This document shows, piece by piece, positions 43,840-53,378 of a stretch of DNA of 64,000 nucleotides. Under the pieces are notes generated by a model. That model saw nothing but the letters and a program-made list of their open reading frames with translations, was not told the DNA's origin and made no database searches. This stretch comes from Paenibacillus sp. FSL A5-0031. GTDB lineage: Bacteria > Bacillota > Bacilli > Paenibacillales > Paenibacillaceae. The stretch covers positions 292,416 through 356,415 of the forward strand of contig NZ_MRTD01000007.1 of NCBI RefSeq assembly GCF_001956295.1, read 5' to 3'. How positions within the stretch are numbered: position 1 is the stretch's first letter; the number at the start of each line of letters is the position of its first letter. Made by a program: the position numbers and the translations under genes.

Positions 43840-44847
43840 ATGAGTTTTTTTAAGAAGCTGAAGGAAAGCATCGCTACAAAGACAGAAGCGGTGACAAATA
43901 TTTTCAAAGAAGGCTTATCGAAGACGCGTACAGCTTTTGTGGAAAAGGTAGAAGAGCTAATCACACGCCGCAAAAAAATCGATGAGCAGTTTTATGAAGA
44001 ACTAGAGGAAATATTAATTGGCGCCGACGTTGGTGTGAATACCGTTATGCAGCTTATTGACGATCTGCGGGCCGAAGTGAAAAAACGGAAGATCGAGGAT
44101 GCTTCGGATTTGCAGCCGATCCTATCTGAGAAGCTGATTCAGCTCATGAAGGGTGACGATCATTCCGGCTTGCGGATGGCTCCAAGCGGAATCACTGTTA
44201 TTTTGTTCGTTGGCGTAAATGGCGTCGGCAAGACGACGACGATTGGCAAGCTTGCTCATAAATTTAAGAGCGAAGGCAAGAGTGTGCTTATGGCAGCCGG
44301 CGATACGTTCCGCGCAGGAGCTATTGAGCAGCTGGAAGTATGGGGACAGCGTGTTGGTGTCGATGTGATTAAGCAGCAATCAGGAGCTGACCCTGCAGCA
44401 GTGATGTTCGATGCGGTGCAAGCTGCAAAGCAGCGCGGCGTAGACGTTCTGTTATGCGATACGGCTGGCAGGCTGCAAAACAAAACCAATCTGATGGAAG
44501 AGCTGAACAAGATTTTCCGCGTGATTCAGCGCGAGCTTCCTGACGCTCCTCATGAGGTTCTTCTTGTGCTTGATGCAACGACTGGCCAAAACGCACTTAG
44601 CCAAGCAAAATTGTTTGGCGAGAAAAGCGGCGTAACTGGTCTCGTGCTGACAAAGCTTGATGGCACAGCTAAGGGCGGAATCGTAATTGCTATTCGTAAT
44701 GAGCTAAGCCTCCCGGTTAAGCTTGTAGGTCTTGGAGAAAAAATGGGTGATTTGCAGCAATTCGATTCAGAGCAATTTATTCATGCTTTGTTTGCTGGAT
44801 TAATCCAGCGTGAAGATGAGTCTGAAGCTGGAAAAACGGCGGAGTAA
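43840..44847 (+). CDS. ftsY: Signal recognition particle receptor FtsY
   Basis: A 335-residue SRP-type GTPase. An N domain (about 1-110) precedes the G domain: GVNGVGKTTTIGKLA (P-loop), DTAGRLQNKTNLMEEL (G3), TKLDGTAKGG (G4) and LVGLGEKMGDLQQF at the end. It lacks the long acidic N-terminal region of enterobacterial FtsY and starts with a short amphipathic SFFKKLKESI helix for membrane contact. It receives ribosome-SRP complexes. Confidence 0.98.
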   Translation: MSFFKKLKESIATKTEAVTNIFKEGLSKTRTAFVEKVEELITRRKKIDEQFYEELEEILIGADVGVNTVMQLIDDLRAEVKKRKIEDASDLQPILSEKLIQLMKGDDHSGLRMAPSGITVILFVGVNGVGKTTTIGKLAHKFKSEGKSVLMAAGDTFRAGAIEQLEVWGQRVGVDVIKQQSGADPAAVMFDAVQAAKQRGVDVLLCDTAGRLQNKTNLMEELNKIFRVIQRELPDAPHEVLLVLDATTGQNALSQAKLFGEKSGVTGLVLTKLDGTAKGGIVIAIRNELSLPVKLVGLGEKMGDLQQFDSEQFIHALFAGLIQREDESEAGKTAE

Positions 44848-44909
44848 GCGGCGATTAACGATGGTTTGGAGCAGTTAAAACAGCTCGTAAAGGTGACAAG
44901 GGAAAATAC

Positions 44910-44939
44910 TTGACAGCAGCCTATAGTGTCATGTATTAT
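44910..44939 (+). promoter_or_regulatory. Promoter of the ylxM-ffh operon
   Basis: TTGACA (44910-44915) and TATTAT (44934-44939), 18-bp spacing, about 70 bp before ylxM. Confidence 0.7.
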
Positions 44940-45010
44940 AAAAGACGTTGCTGGTGTAAAGGTATTTACCTTGTCGGCAGAACAAGCAAATAACAGGAGG
45001 GGCTGAGGGG

Positions 45011-45373
45011 ATGAAAGCAAATGAACCAGATGCCTTGTCCAAGACAACCCGAATAAACTTGTTGTTCGACTTTTACGAGCCGCTCTTGACAGAGAAGCAG
45101 CGGACGTTTCTCAAATATTATTTTCACGACGACTTCACGCTTGGGGAAATTGCTGGCGAGTTTGGAATTAGCAGACAAGCAGTATATGAGCACATCAAAC
45201 GTGCAGAACAAGTGCTAGAAAGTTATGAAGGCAAGCTAGGCTTGCTTGTAAGGCATGAATCCTTTCAACAATTAACTGTGCAGCTTGTAAACAGCGTTAA
45301 CGAGCTTTCCATTGCAGAGCAGGATAAGCAGGCGCTTATGAGTGTCATTGCACAATTTAAATTAGCCGAATAA
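45011..45373 (+). CDS. ylxM: Helix-turn-helix protein YlxM
   Basis: A 120-residue member of the YlxM/p13 family (sigma-70 region-4-like helix-turn-helix), seen in [32 protein letters not shown]. It is almost always next to ffh and affects SRP function in streptococci. [21 protein letters not shown] start and [14 protein letters not shown] are family blocks. AGGAGGGGC lies upstream of the ATG. ffh begins 26 bp after its stop. Confidence 0.93.
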   Translation: MKANEPDALSKTTRINLLFDFYEPLLTEKQRTFLKYYFHDDFTLGEIAGEFGISRQAVYEHIKRAEQVLESYEGKLGLLVRHESFQQLTVQLVNSVNELSIAEQDKQALMSVIAQFKLAE

Positions 45374-45399
45374 AACATGAAGAATGGAGGTGACGGTAC

Positions 45400-46776
45400 A
45401 TGGCAGCATTTGAGAGCTTATCGAGTCGGCTTCAAAATGTGTTCAGCAAGCTGAGGGGCAAGGGCAAGGTTTCCGAGGATGATGTTAGCGAAGCAATGCG
45501 TGAAGTACGTTTGGCGCTTCTAGAGGCAGACGTTAACTTTAAAGTCGTGAAGGACTTTATTGCGAAGGTGAAGGAACGGGCTATTGGCCTTGATGTATCC
45601 AAGAGCTTCACGCCCGGCATGGTCGTCATCGATATCGTAAATAAAGAGCTGACCGAGCTGATGGGCGGCACGCAGAGCAAGCTGGTAAAGGCTAATAAGC
45701 CTCCGACAGTCATTATGATGGCGGGTTTGCAAGGTGCGGGTAAGACAACAACCTCAGGCAAGCTGGCAAAATTGCTTCAGAAGAGCAACAATAAGCCGCT
45801 TCTTATCGCTTGTGATATTTATCGTCCTGCTGCCATTAAGCAGCTTCAAGTGCTTGGTGAACAAATCAATGCGCCGGTCTTCTCCTTGGGTGATCAGACA
45901 TCACCTGTAGAGATTGCGCGCGCTGGACTACAGCATGCCAAAGAGAACGGCAATGATTATGTCATCATTGATACCGCCGGTCGTTTACATATCGACGAAG
46001 AGCTGATGGAAGAGCTTAAGCAAATTCATCAGGTTACAAAGCCGGATGAGGTTCTCCTCGTTGTTGATGCAATGACAGGACAAGATGCTGTAAACGTTGC
46101 ACAGAGCTTTCATGAACAGCTCGCTTTAACAGGCGTTGTACTAACGAAGCTCGATGGCGATACTCGCGGTGGCGCGGCGCTGTCGGTAAAAGCAGTTACA
46201 GGCTGTCCGATTAAATTCGCAGCAATGGGTGAGAAGATCGACTCCTTGGAGCCGTTCCATCCAGAGCGTATGGCTTCACGTATTCTCGGCATGGGCGATA
46301 TGCTATCGCTTATTGAGAAGGCGCAGTCGAATATTGATGCAGATAAAGCGAAGGAAATGGAACGTAAAATGCGTACAGCAGAGTTTACGTTTGACGATTT
46401 CCTTGAGCAGATGGAGCAGGTTCGCAATTTGGGGCCGCTTGATCAAATTATGGATATGCTGCCCGGCATGAACAAGATGAAGGGCATGAAGGATATGAAG
46501 GTCGATGAGAAACAAATCGGCCGCGTCGAGGCTATTGTCCGCTCCATGACGAAAGAGGAGAAGCAAAAGCCAGAGCTGCTTAATCACAGTCGCCGCAAGC
46601 GTGTTGCTGCAGGCAGCGGAACAACGATCGTTGAGGTTAACCGCCTCATTAAGCAGTTTGACGATATGAAAAAAATGATGAAGCAATTCTCATCGATGAT
46701 GGGACCGAAAGGACCTAAGGGCGGCAAGAAGGGCCTAAAAGGTATGCTCGGCAAAAATATGAAGTTCCCGTTTTAA
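45400..46776 (+). CDS. ffh: Signal recognition particle protein Ffh
   Basis: A 458-residue SRP54 GTPase. N domain about 1-95; G domain with [44 protein letters not shown] and [11 protein letters not shown] domain about 300-440, Met-rich, with the RNA-binding stretch around [16 protein letters not shown], ending in a Gly/Lys tail. It binds signal peptides and 4.5S/6S scRNA and hands ribosomes to FtsY, encoded 550 bp upstream. Confidence 0.98.
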   Translation: MAAFESLSSRLQNVFSKLRGKGKVSEDDVSEAMREVRLALLEADVNFKVVKDFIAKVKERAIGLDVSKSFTPGMVVIDIVNKELTELMGGTQSKLVKANKPPTVIMMAGLQGAGKTTTSGKLAKLLQKSNNKPLLIACDIYRPAAIKQLQVLGEQINAPVFSLGDQTSPVEIARAGLQHAKENGNDYVIIDTAGRLHIDEELMEELKQIHQVTKPDEVLLVVDAMTGQDAVNVAQSFHEQLALTGVVLTKLDGDTRGGAALSVKAVTGCPIKFAAMGEKIDSLEPFHPERMASRILGMGDMLSLIEKAQSNIDADKAKEMERKMRTAEFTFDDFLEQMEQVRNLGPLDQIMDMLPGMNKMKGMKDMKVDEKQIGRVEAIVRSMTKEEKQKPELLNHSRRKRVAAGSGTTIVEVNRLIKQFDDMKKMMKQFSSMMGPKGPKGGKKGLKGMLGKNMKFPF

Positions 46777-46810
46777 TGGTTGTTTACTCTTTGAAGGAGG
46801 TGAATTTTTA

Positions 46811-47083
46811 ATGGCAGTACGTATTCGTTTGAAAAGAATTGGTGCTCACAAAGCTCCTTTCTACCGCGTAGTAGTTTCGGATTCCCGTTCGCCGCGTGAT
46901 GGTCGTTTTATCGAAGAAATCGGTACTTATAACCCGGTTGCACAACCGGCTCAAGTTAAGATTGATGAAGAGAAAGCGCTAAAATGGTTGCAAACTGGAG
47001 CGCAAGCTTCTGATACCGTTCGTGACTTGCTTTCCAAAGCTGGTGTTCTTAAAAAGTTCCATGAGCTTAAGCAACAGAAATAA
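46811..47083 (+). CDS. rpsP: 30S ribosomal protein S16
   Basis: A 90-residue ribosomal protein: [20 protein letters not shown] at the start, [19 protein letters not shown] in the middle. GAAGGAGGTG precedes the ATG. It follows ffh by 34 bp and precedes khpA, the conserved Firmicutes order. Confidence 0.98.
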   Translation: MAVRIRLKRIGAHKAPFYRVVVSDSRSPRDGRFIEEIGTYNPVAQPAQVKIDEEKALKWLQTGAQASDTVRDLLSKAGVLKKFHELKQQK

Positions 47084-47108
47084 CTGTTGAATAGCGGAGG
47101 GCCTTGAG

Positions 47109-47339
47109 ATGAAAGAATTGATTCTTGTCATAGCGAAGGCATTGGTTGATCATCCTGAACAGGTGCAAATCAATGTGAAGGATGATGACCGTGGCACGAT
47201 ATACGAGCTTTCGGTTCACCCCGAGGATATCGGTAAAATCATCGGTAAACAGGGACGCATAGCGAAAGCGATTCGCACGGTTGTGACTTCTGCTTCCGTG
47301 AAATCGCAAAAGCGTGTCATCGTCGACATTATGTCATGA
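47109..47339 (+). CDS. khpA: KH-domain RNA-binding protein KhpA (YlqC)
   Basis: A 76-residue single KH domain with the GxxG loop in IIGKQGRIAKAIRTVV (GKQG). KhpA pairs with KhpB/Jag in Gram-positive bacteria and binds many mRNAs and sRNAs. GCGGAGGGCC lies upstream of the ATG. Two terminators follow; the ylqD gene that comes next in B. subtilis is absent here. Confidence 0.95.
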   Translation: MKELILVIAKALVDHPEQVQINVKDDDRGTIYELSVHPEDIGKIIGKQGRIAKAIRTVVTSASVKSQKRVIVDIMS

Positions 47340-47353
47340 TGTACGTATGAAGA

Positions 47354-47385
47354 GAAGGTTGGGATGAATGTCCTAACCTTCTTTT
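47354..47385 (+). terminator. First terminator after khpA
   Basis: GAAGGTTGGGA pairs with TCCTAACCTTC (one G-T) and is followed by TTTTC. Confidence 0.82.
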
Positions 47386-47422
47386 CAATATGTACACTTG
47401 TCCATGGATGTCGCTAATCATT

Positions 47423-47459
47423 ACGGCTTCGTTCTTCAACATGGAACGAAGCCGTTTTT
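47423..47459 (+). terminator. Second terminator after khpA
   Basis: ACGGCTTCGTTC pairs perfectly with GAACGAAGCCGT and runs into TTTTTG. A TATAAT at 47465-47470 just downstream could be the -10 of the rimM promoter. Confidence 0.9.
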
Positions 47460-47501
47460 GCATGTATAATAAGGCTATACACATATGAAGGGCTGGTTCT
47501 A

Positions 47502-48026
47502 ATGAACGAAAAATGGTTTACAGTCGGGAAAGTCGTTAATACGCACGGTATCCGCGGAGAGCTGAAAATTCTTTCGCAAACGGATTTTGCAGAGGATAGA
47601 TTTGCTTCTGGAAACAAGCTGCTTATGGTGAACGAGGAAAGCGGAGCTTCGCTGGAAGTTAAAGTAATCAGCTCACGCGCGAACAAAAACGTATACATAT
47701 TGAAGCTGGAAGGCTTCACTGATATTAATGCGGTTGAGAAATATAAAGGCTGGGTATTGAAAATTTCAGCCGACCAGCAGCTTGAGCTTGAAGAAGGAGA
47801 ATATTATTATCACGAAATTATAGGCTGCCGCGTCGTTACTGAGGAAGGCGAGGAGCTGGGCACGATTTCGGAAATTTTAAGCCCAGGCGCAAATGATGTG
47901 TGGGTAGTGGATCGTCCGAAGGGCTCGGGGAAGCAATTGCTTTTGCCTGTTATCGATGATGTCTTAGTCAATGTCGACACAAAAGAGAAAATCGTAACGG
48001 TCCATTTGATGGAAGGATTGATTTAA
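47502..48026 (+). CDS. rimM: Ribosome maturation factor RimM
   Basis: A 174-residue factor for 30S head assembly, binding S19. The N-terminal domain has FTVGKVVNTHGIRGELKILSQ; the PRC-barrel half has YYYHEIIGCRVVTEEGEELG, ANDVWVV and LLLPVIDDVL. ATG lies 8 nt after AAGGGCTGG. trmD starts 3 nt after its stop. Confidence 0.97.
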   Translation: MNEKWFTVGKVVNTHGIRGELKILSQTDFAEDRFASGNKLLMVNEESGASLEVKVISSRANKNVYILKLEGFTDINAVEKYKGWVLKISADQQLELEEGEYYYHEIIGCRVVTEEGEELGTISEILSPGANDVWVVDRPKGSGKQLLLPVIDDVLVNVDTKEKIVTVHLMEGLI

Positions 48027-48029
48027 CCG

Positions 48030-48782
48030 ATGAAAATAGATGTGCTGACGCTGTTTCCCGAAATGTTCGACGGCGTGTTCAATTCGAGCATTTTAGGAAA
48101 AGCGAAAGAAAAGGGGATCGTATCCCCTCAAGCAATCAACTTCCGTGCTTATTCAGGCAATAAGCATAACACGGTTGATGATTATCCATACGGCGGCGGT
48201 GGCGGCATGGTCTTGAAGCCAGATCCGGTCTTTGCTGCGGTAGAGGATCTAAAGCTGGATGACAATATAAAGCCGCGTGTTATTCTTCTATGCCCGCAAG
48301 GAGCACAGTTTACGCAGAAGAAGGCTGAAGAGCTTGCAAAGGAACAGCATTTGGTTCTTATTTGCGGTCACTATGAAGGTTATGATGAGCGTATACGCGA
48401 CCATCTTGTAACAGACGAGCTGTCGATTGGTGATTACGTGCTTACGGGTGGAGAAATACCTGCGATGGTGCTCATCGATAGCGTTGTTAGATTACTACCA
48501 GGAGTGCTTGGCAATGAAACTTCTGCCGTTACAGATTCATATAGCACAGGTTTGCTTGAGCATCCCCATTATACTCGGCCTGCGTCGTTCCGCGGCTGGG
48601 ATGTCCCGGATGTACTGATATCTGGTCATCATGCGAATATTGAGGTGTGGCGTCGTGAGCAGTCGCTGCTGCGGACGCTGCAGCGCCGTCCTGACCTTCT
48701 AAAGAGCGCCCCGCTTACGGACAAGGAACGCAAATGGGTGGCTTCACAGTTAAAGCAGGAGCCTAATAAGACAGGCAAATAG
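48030..48782 (+). CDS. trmD: tRNA (guanine(37)-N1)-methyltransferase
   Basis: A 250-residue SPOUT methyltransferase with a trefoil knot. It starts [34 protein letters not shown] and [12 protein letters not shown] are the SAM and G37-binding blocks, and [12 protein letters not shown] contains the knot. It modifies G37 next to the anticodon and prevents frameshifting. It follows rimM with a 3-nt gap. Confidence 0.98.
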   Translation: MKIDVLTLFPEMFDGVFNSSILGKAKEKGIVSPQAINFRAYSGNKHNTVDDYPYGGGGGMVLKPDPVFAAVEDLKLDDNIKPRVILLCPQGAQFTQKKAEELAKEQHLVLICGHYEGYDERIRDHLVTDELSIGDYVLTGGEIPAMVLIDSVVRLLPGVLGNETSAVTDSYSTGLLEHPHYTRPASFRGWDVPDVLISGHHANIEVWRREQSLLRTLQRRPDLLKSAPLTDKERKWVASQLKQEPNKTGK

Positions 48783-48800
48783 TACGACCCTAGCTAGTAA

Positions 48801-48837
48801 ACAAAGCCGCAACGAATTTCGTTGCGGCTTTGTTTAA
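48801..48837. terminator. Bidirectional terminator between trmD and the SLH-CAP gene
   Basis: ACAAAGCCGCAACGAA and its exact reverse complement make a 16-bp stem; TTTAATT follows on the forward strand and a shorter T-rich stretch (TTTACTA) on the reverse strand. Confidence 0.88.
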
Positions 48838-48854
48838 TTAGAAGTATTCGATGA

Positions 48855-50273
48855 TTATGGCGTGTAAAAATTTTGGGTATAGTAGACGTTATAGGTTCCG
48901 CCTAATGCAACACCTGTACCTAGTCGCTCAAGCTTGCTATTTAATAGTGCTTCACGATGGCCTTCTGTAGAATTGACCCAGCCATAGTGAGCAAAAATGC
49001 TATTTTTGTATCCGGCAGCTATGTTTTCAGCAGCTGAGTGATACTTAACGCCATTTGCTTTCATTCGGTCAAAGGGAGACGAGCCGTCTGGATTCGTATG
49101 GTCAAAAAATTTACGTGTACTCATATCGTTGCTGTGACCATGCGCAGAGGCAGCAGCGAGCTTGTCCCATTGCAGCAGAGGTATTTTGCGAACAGCGCGT
49201 TCAGCGTTAGTAAGATCAAAGAGCTGTTGTTCATATGCGTCTGCCAGCTTGGATGTATTGGCTGATTTTAACGCTGTGGATTTGGAAACGGCTTGATCCA
49301 TTTGCATGACACCAGCTATTTTGTTTCCATCACGTCGGTCAATGAAGAGAACGGTATGTACTTTTTTTGTAGTGTAAGCATAATAATCGTTATTTGTCTC
49401 GACATTGGTTGCTTCGCCAACCAGCTTTTTGGCATTACCAATCGTTTGACCGATCTGGATGCCCGACTTCATCGCCCAGCTATCTTTGCCATTGGAGAAA
49501 AGAGCGATTACCCGGTCATTTTGGATGCCGAACATCATGTAGTTGGTATAGCTGCTATTATAAACGTACCAGGAGAAACCATATTCGCTTGGATCAATCC
49601 TAGACGGTTTTCCGAGCGTTTGTTGAAGCTTTTGCAGCGAATCGTTTATCGTTATTTCATGAAGGCGATCACCTGTGTTAATAATTTTAGCATCGGACAA
49701 CGCTTTTGAGTGAAGTTTGAGGTTATAGAAGAAGGTAAGCGCCTCAGCGCGTGTAAGCTTTCCATCTGGTATGAAGCCGCTAACGGTGGCAGAGGTGCGT
49801 CCATTCGATATTTTCTCATCAAGCAGCCACTGAATTGCGCTTTGCTCTGTAAATTCTTTTCCATTTGCCGCGGAAGCCAGAAGCAACGCAGCTTGTCCAC
49901 GTCGGAATTCGACATTTTGCGAAGCGTTATTGATAGGCCAGCCCAAATTATTCGCATAATCGTAATAAGGCTTGGTCCAATTGCTGGCGCTGGAAGAAGA
50001 TGTTGTGACTAATCCATAGGCTCTCAATAGCATAGCAAGAAACTCAGCTTCATTAACAACCTTGTTTGGCTTGAAGGAATTATCACCATAACCTTGAGCT
50101 AATTTCTGATCAACAGCCCAAGAGATATAGGAGCCAGCCCAGTGTCCATTCGTATCTTTAAAAGCCAAGGATTCAGCAGAGGTTTGCAATGGTGCAGAAA
50201 TGGTTAATATTAATAGTACAGATGCGATTCCCCCTTTTGTTTTGTTAAAAAAAGATTGTTTAATATGGTGCAA
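48855..50273 (-). CDS. SLH-domain protein with C-terminal CAP (YkwD-like) domain
   Basis: A 472-residue secreted protein. A signal peptide occupies about residues 1-33 (VLLILTISAPLQTSAES). Three SLH-like repeats follow (about 36-200; FKDTNGHWAGSYISWAVDQ in the first), which attach to wall polymer. Residues about 205-320 resemble the CAP-associated domain, and the CAP/SCP domain is C-terminal (about 345-472): LTNAERAVRKIPLLQWDK, SNDMSTRKFFDHTNPDG, AAENIAAGY and WVNSTEGHREALLNS. TTG 50273 is spaced 6 nt from AAGAGGTG; GTG 50282 lies inside that site. The biological role of bacterial CAP proteins is unclear. Confidence 0.9.
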   Translation of the reverse strand: MHHIKQSFFNKTKGGIASVLLILTISAPLQTSAESLAFKDTNGHWAGSYISWAVDQKLAQGYGDNSFKPNKVVNEAEFLAMLLRAYGLVTTSSSSASNWTKPYYDYANNLGWPINNASQNVEFRRGQAALLLASAANGKEFTEQSAIQWLLDEKISNGRTSATVSGFIPDGKLTRAEALTFFYNLKLHSKALSDAKIINTGDRLHEITINDSLQKLQQTLGKPSRIDPSEYGFSWYVYNSSYTNYMMFGIQNDRVIALFSNGKDSWAMKSGIQIGQTIGNAKKLVGEATNVETNNDYYAYTTKKVHTVLFIDRRDGNKIAGVMQMDQAVSKSTALKSANTSKLADAYEQQLFDLTNAERAVRKIPLLQWDKLAAASAHGHSNDMSTRKFFDHTNPDGSSPFDRMKANGVKYHSAAENIAAGYKNSIFAHYGWVNSTEGHREALLNSKLERLGTGVALGGTYNVYYTQNFYTP

Positions 50274-50379
50274 TTTTGTCACCTCTTCATGTCGGTGTTT
50301 GTCATCATTTAGTATACATGATTTATGAATAAAAAAATCGTGTTGTATTATTGGGCTAGCTATGGTAAAATTTCTAATG

Positions 50380-50465
50380 TTGTTCGTAAAGTCGGACGGT
50401 CCGCTATCAGCGATGAACCGATTCAGAGGAATCCGGTGAGCTTATAAGAACGTCTATGGTGGAAG
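50380..50465 (+). promoter_or_regulatory. Candidate L19 leader upstream of rplS
   Basis: The 5' region has two small hairpins (CGGAC/GTCCG near 50394-50403; ACCGATTC/GAATCCGGT near 50416-50437) just before the Shine-Dalgarno, where Firmicutes carry the L19 autoregulatory leader. Assignment is from position and rough structure only. Confidence 0.45.
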
Positions 50466-50476
50466 GAGTGAATCAA

Positions 50477-50818
50477 ATGAATCTTTTGCAAACAATCGCG
50501 CAAGAAAATCTGCGCCAAGGTCTACCGAACTTTCGTCCAGGTGACACGCTAAAAGTTCATGTAAAAGTTATCGAGGGAACTCGTGAGCGTATCCAATTGT
50601 TCGAAGGCGTTGTAATCAAACGTCGCGGCGGTGGAATCAGCGAAACTTTTACAGTGCGTAAAATTTCCTACGGTGTTGGTGTGGAAAGAACTTTCCCGCT
50701 TAACTCGCCTAAAATCGAAAAAATCGAAGTGGCTCGCCGTGGTAAAGTACGTCGCGCGAAATTGTACTACCTACGTAGTCTTCGCGGAAAAGCTGCTCGT
50801 ATTAAAGAAATTCGTTAA
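50477..50818 (+). CDS. rplS: 50S ribosomal protein L19
   Basis: A 113-residue ribosomal protein. [20 protein letters not shown] and [17 protein letters not shown] are conserved, and the basic end is [14 protein letters not shown] 50477 follows GGAAGGAGTG; the earlier GTG-like reading is in the ribosome binding region. It lies between trmD and rbgA as in Bacillus, with the SLH-CAP and lepB genes inserted. Confidence 0.98.
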   Translation: MNLLQTIAQENLRQGLPNFRPGDTLKVHVKVIEGTRERIQLFEGVVIKRRGGGISETFTVRKISYGVGVERTFPLNSPKIEKIEVARRGKVRRAKLYYLRSLRGKAARIKEIR

Positions 50819-50832
50819 GAACAAACGACAAG

Positions 50833-50867
50833 AGGGGCTTGCGCAAACAAGCTCCTTTTCGTTTTTT
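50833..50867 (+). terminator. Terminator after rplS
   Basis: GGGGCTTG pairs with CAAGCTCC (one G-T), followed by TTTTCGTTTTTTC. Confidence 0.8.
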
Positions 50868-50915
50868 CTCAAAGGTCATTTACATATTACAGCATATGGG
50901 AAGAAGGCGGACTGA

Positions 50916-51617
50916 ATGGACTCACAGCAGCGAAATGACGGGCTGGACAATGGCAATGATCATGAAATGAAAAATACGCAGGAACATGCGGACATTGAGC
51001 AGAATTTACCAAACCGTGCAGCAGCCCATGCATCCGGCTCAGGAAAACAGGGCGGAGCTTATAAAGAAGTCGTAGAATGGATCAAGGCTTTAGTCATTGC
51101 GGTCGTTCTCGTATTTCTCATTCGTCAATTTTTGTTTTCACCATTCATCGTCGACGGACCTTCCATGAAGCCTAATTTCGAGACCGGCGAACGGTTAATA
51201 GTAAATAAAATTTTGTATACGATACGCGAGCCGAAATTTGGTGAGGTCGTAGTGTTTGATGTTCCAGAGCAAGGCCGAAAATTTATAAAACGAGTGATTG
51301 GCGTACCGGGTGATAAAATTCGACTCGAAGGCGATGACCTTTATATTAATGATAAAAAAATAGACGAGCCTTATTTAAAAGAAGCTGTAGCGGCAGCACA
51401 TGCCGAAGGCAAGCTATACAACGAAAAAGGAATAAATTCCGATGTATCTGAAATCACTGTTCCTGAGGACACGATTTTTGCACTTGGCGACAATCGCAGC
51501 GATAGTACAGATAGCAGGGTTATCGGATTTGTATCGGATAAAGAGGTTGTTGGACGTGCCGATATTATTTTTTGGCCGCTGAACAAACTAGAGTTTATAA
51601 AGCACTGGACTAAATGA
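50916..51617 (+). CDS. lepB: Signal peptidase I
   Basis: A 233-residue type I signal peptidase. Residues 1-50 are a long polar, Asn/Gln-rich cytoplasmic tail, then one membrane anchor (about 56-75, KALVIAVVLVFLIRQFLF). Catalytic Ser83 is in VDGPSMKPNF and Lys125 in KFIKRVIGVPGD; ALGDNRSDSTDSRVIGF is box E. It cleaves exported preproteins outside the membrane. rbgA begins 9 bp downstream, so they share a transcript. Confidence 0.96.
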   Translation: MDSQQRNDGLDNGNDHEMKNTQEHADIEQNLPNRAAAHASGSGKQGGAYKEVVEWIKALVIAVVLVFLIRQFLFSPFIVDGPSMKPNFETGERLIVNKILYTIREPKFGEVVVFDVPEQGRKFIKRVIGVPGDKIRLEGDDLYINDKKIDEPYLKEAVAAAHAEGKLYNEKGINSDVSEITVPEDTIFALGDNRSDSTDSRVIGFVSDKEVVGRADIIFWPLNKLEFIKHWTK

Positions 51618-51626
51618 GGTGAGTAA

Positions 51627-52493
51627 ATGACCATTCAATGGTTTCCGGGTCATATGACGCGGGCGAAACGGCAAATACAAGACAAGCTCAAACTAATCGA
51701 TCTTGCCATCGAACTATTGGATGCACGGGTTCCGCTATCTAGCCGTAATCCGATGATTGAGGAAATTTTGAACGGCAAGCCAAGATTGATCGTATTAAAC
51801 AAATCCGACTTGGCTGATCCAAAAACGACAGAGCAATGGATGGCTTATTTCCGTAATGAAGGCCATGAATCGATCGCAATTGATTCCTCAACAGGCACGA
51901 AGGTAAATGAGGTTCCGCTCAAGGCAAAGCAAATTTTGCATGAGAAAATTGCACGTCAAATTGCAAAAGGCATAAATCCGCGTGCAATTCGCGGACTTAT
52001 TGTAGGTATACCGAATGTCGGGAAATCCACGTTGATCAACAAGCTCGCTGGACGCGCTATTGCTTTAACCGGCGACCGTCCTGGCGTTACGAAGGGACAA
52101 CAATGGATTAAGATTGGAACTGAAATGGAACTGCTCGATACACCGGGCATATTGTGGCCAAAGTTTGAAGACGAGCTCGTCGGATACAGGCTTGCTATGA
52201 CAGGTGCCATTAGAGAACAAATTTTGAATGTTGACGATATCGCGTTTTTTGCGATGCGTGAGCTGGTAGATCGTTACTGGCCTAACATGAAAGAGCGGTA
52301 TGAGCTTGAAACGCCACCAAAGGACGCTACGGATTCAGATGAAATCGTGCGCGTGATGGAAGATATCGGACGTCGGAGAGGCTGCCTTGTTAGCGGTGGA
52401 CACGTCGATTTGGAGAAAACATCCGGAATCATTTTGCGTGATTTGCGCTCAGGCAAGCTAGGAAGAATTACGCTCGAAGCGCCACCTTATTGA
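51627..52493 (+). CDS. rbgA: Ribosome biogenesis GTPase RbgA (YlqF)
   Basis: A 288-residue circularly permuted GTPase needed for late 50S assembly. The motif order is G4 [11 protein letters not shown], then G1 [10 protein letters not shown]2 GVTKGQQW and G3 LLDTPG. The N-terminus [14 protein letters not shown] contains the catalytic-type His. The C-terminal domain ends at [20 protein letters not shown] lies upstream of the ATG. rnhB follows 21 bp downstream. Confidence 0.97.
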   Translation: MTIQWFPGHMTRAKRQIQDKLKLIDLAIELLDARVPLSSRNPMIEEILNGKPRLIVLNKSDLADPKTTEQWMAYFRNEGHESIAIDSSTGTKVNEVPLKAKQILHEKIARQIAKGINPRAIRGLIVGIPNVGKSTLINKLAGRAIALTGDRPGVTKGQQWIKIGTEMELLDTPGILWPKFEDELVGYRLAMTGAIREQILNVDDIAFFAMRELVDRYWPNMKERYELETPPKDATDSDEIVRVMEDIGRRRGCLVSGGHVDLEKTSGIILRDLRSGKLGRITLEAPPY

Positions 52494-52514
52494 TGTGAAA
52501 CGGGGGAACGTAAC

Positions 52515-53129
52515 GTGCTGCAATATGAACAGTCGTTATGGGAAGAAGGATTTAAAGCGATTGCTGGTGTAGATGAGGTTGGCCGAGGCTGCTTGTTCGG
52601 AGACGTCGTGGCAGCTGCCGTTATTTTACCGCCAGGGCTAGTGATTGAAGGGGTTAACGACTCCAAGAAGCTTTCCGAGAAAAAGCGTGACCAGCTGTAT
52701 GATATCATTTTGCAGGAATGTGTTGCGTGGTCGGCTGCTCGTGTTGATGCTGAAACGGTTGATCGAATCAATATTAAGCAGGCAGCTAGGCTTGCAATGA
52801 AAATTGCAGTGGAATCGTTACAGGTTCCTTCTGACTATTTGCTTGTTGATGCGGAGAAGGTCGATGTTAGTTTGCCGCAGCTCTCGATCATTAAAGGGGA
52901 TGCTACAAGCCAATCGATCGCTGCAGCCTCAATCGTTGCCAAGGTTACGCGCGATAGGCTTTGTGTGACCGAATGGGAGCAGGAATATCCAGCTTATGGC
53001 ATTGCCATACACAAGGGATATGCAACGAAGCTTCATCGGGAGCGATTGCTAGCTAATGGACCAAGTCCTCTGCATCGCAGATCGTTTCTCGGCAACTTAT
53101 TTACAGAGGAGCAGCTGCTTCTCTTCTAG
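52515..53129 (+). CDS. rnhB: Ribonuclease HII
   Basis: A 204-residue nuclease that removes ribonucleotides from DNA. Catalytic acidic residues are in GVDEVGRGCLFGDVVAAAV (DE), LVDAEKVD (D) and the later Asp region; KGDATSQSIAAASIVAKVTRD is the conserved block. Translation starts at GTG 52515 after GGGGGAA. It lacks the roughly 50-60-residue N-terminal extension of the B. subtilis enzyme. Confidence 0.95.
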   Translation: MLQYEQSLWEEGFKAIAGVDEVGRGCLFGDVVAAAVILPPGLVIEGVNDSKKLSEKKRDQLYDIILQECVAWSAARVDAETVDRINIKQAARLAMKIAVESLQVPSDYLLVDAEKVDVSLPQLSIIKGDATSQSIAAASIVAKVTRDRLCVTEWEQEYPAYGIAIHKGYATKLHRERLLANGPSPLHRRSFLGNLFTEEQLLLF

Positions 53130-53153
53130 CTGCATCTCGCAGCACATATTATA

Positions 53154-53218
53154 TGACGCTCGATTGATTGTGCGAGGCAAAAGATGCCTAGTGTAATTAT
53201 CGGGCGTTATTTTGTTTT
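53154..53218 (+). terminator. Possible terminator after rnhB
   Basis: TGACGCTCGAT can pair with ATCGGGCGTTA across an inner AGGCA/TGCCT hairpin, followed by TTTTG. The stem is imperfect. Confidence 0.5.
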
Positions 53219-53378
53219 TGTGCTGTTTTTTGGGGTGAACGGCTACAAGCTTTGCTCATTTTGACCGATATAAGGCTTATAGGTTTAATGAAGTCGTACA
53301 TGCTTATGTAAAGAGCTCGCTTAAGTGCAAAGAGCAAACGCATAGAATGGCGCTGGAGCAACGGAGGCGAATGAACAA

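Noticed and set aside
45240..45400. scRNA/4.5S RNA gene near ffh
   Set aside because: No long GGAA-type tetraloop hairpin was seen around ylxM-ffh; the SRP RNA gene is not in this window.
48427..48618. Second gene inside trmD
   Set aside because: An out-of-frame reading within a complete, well-conserved trmD.
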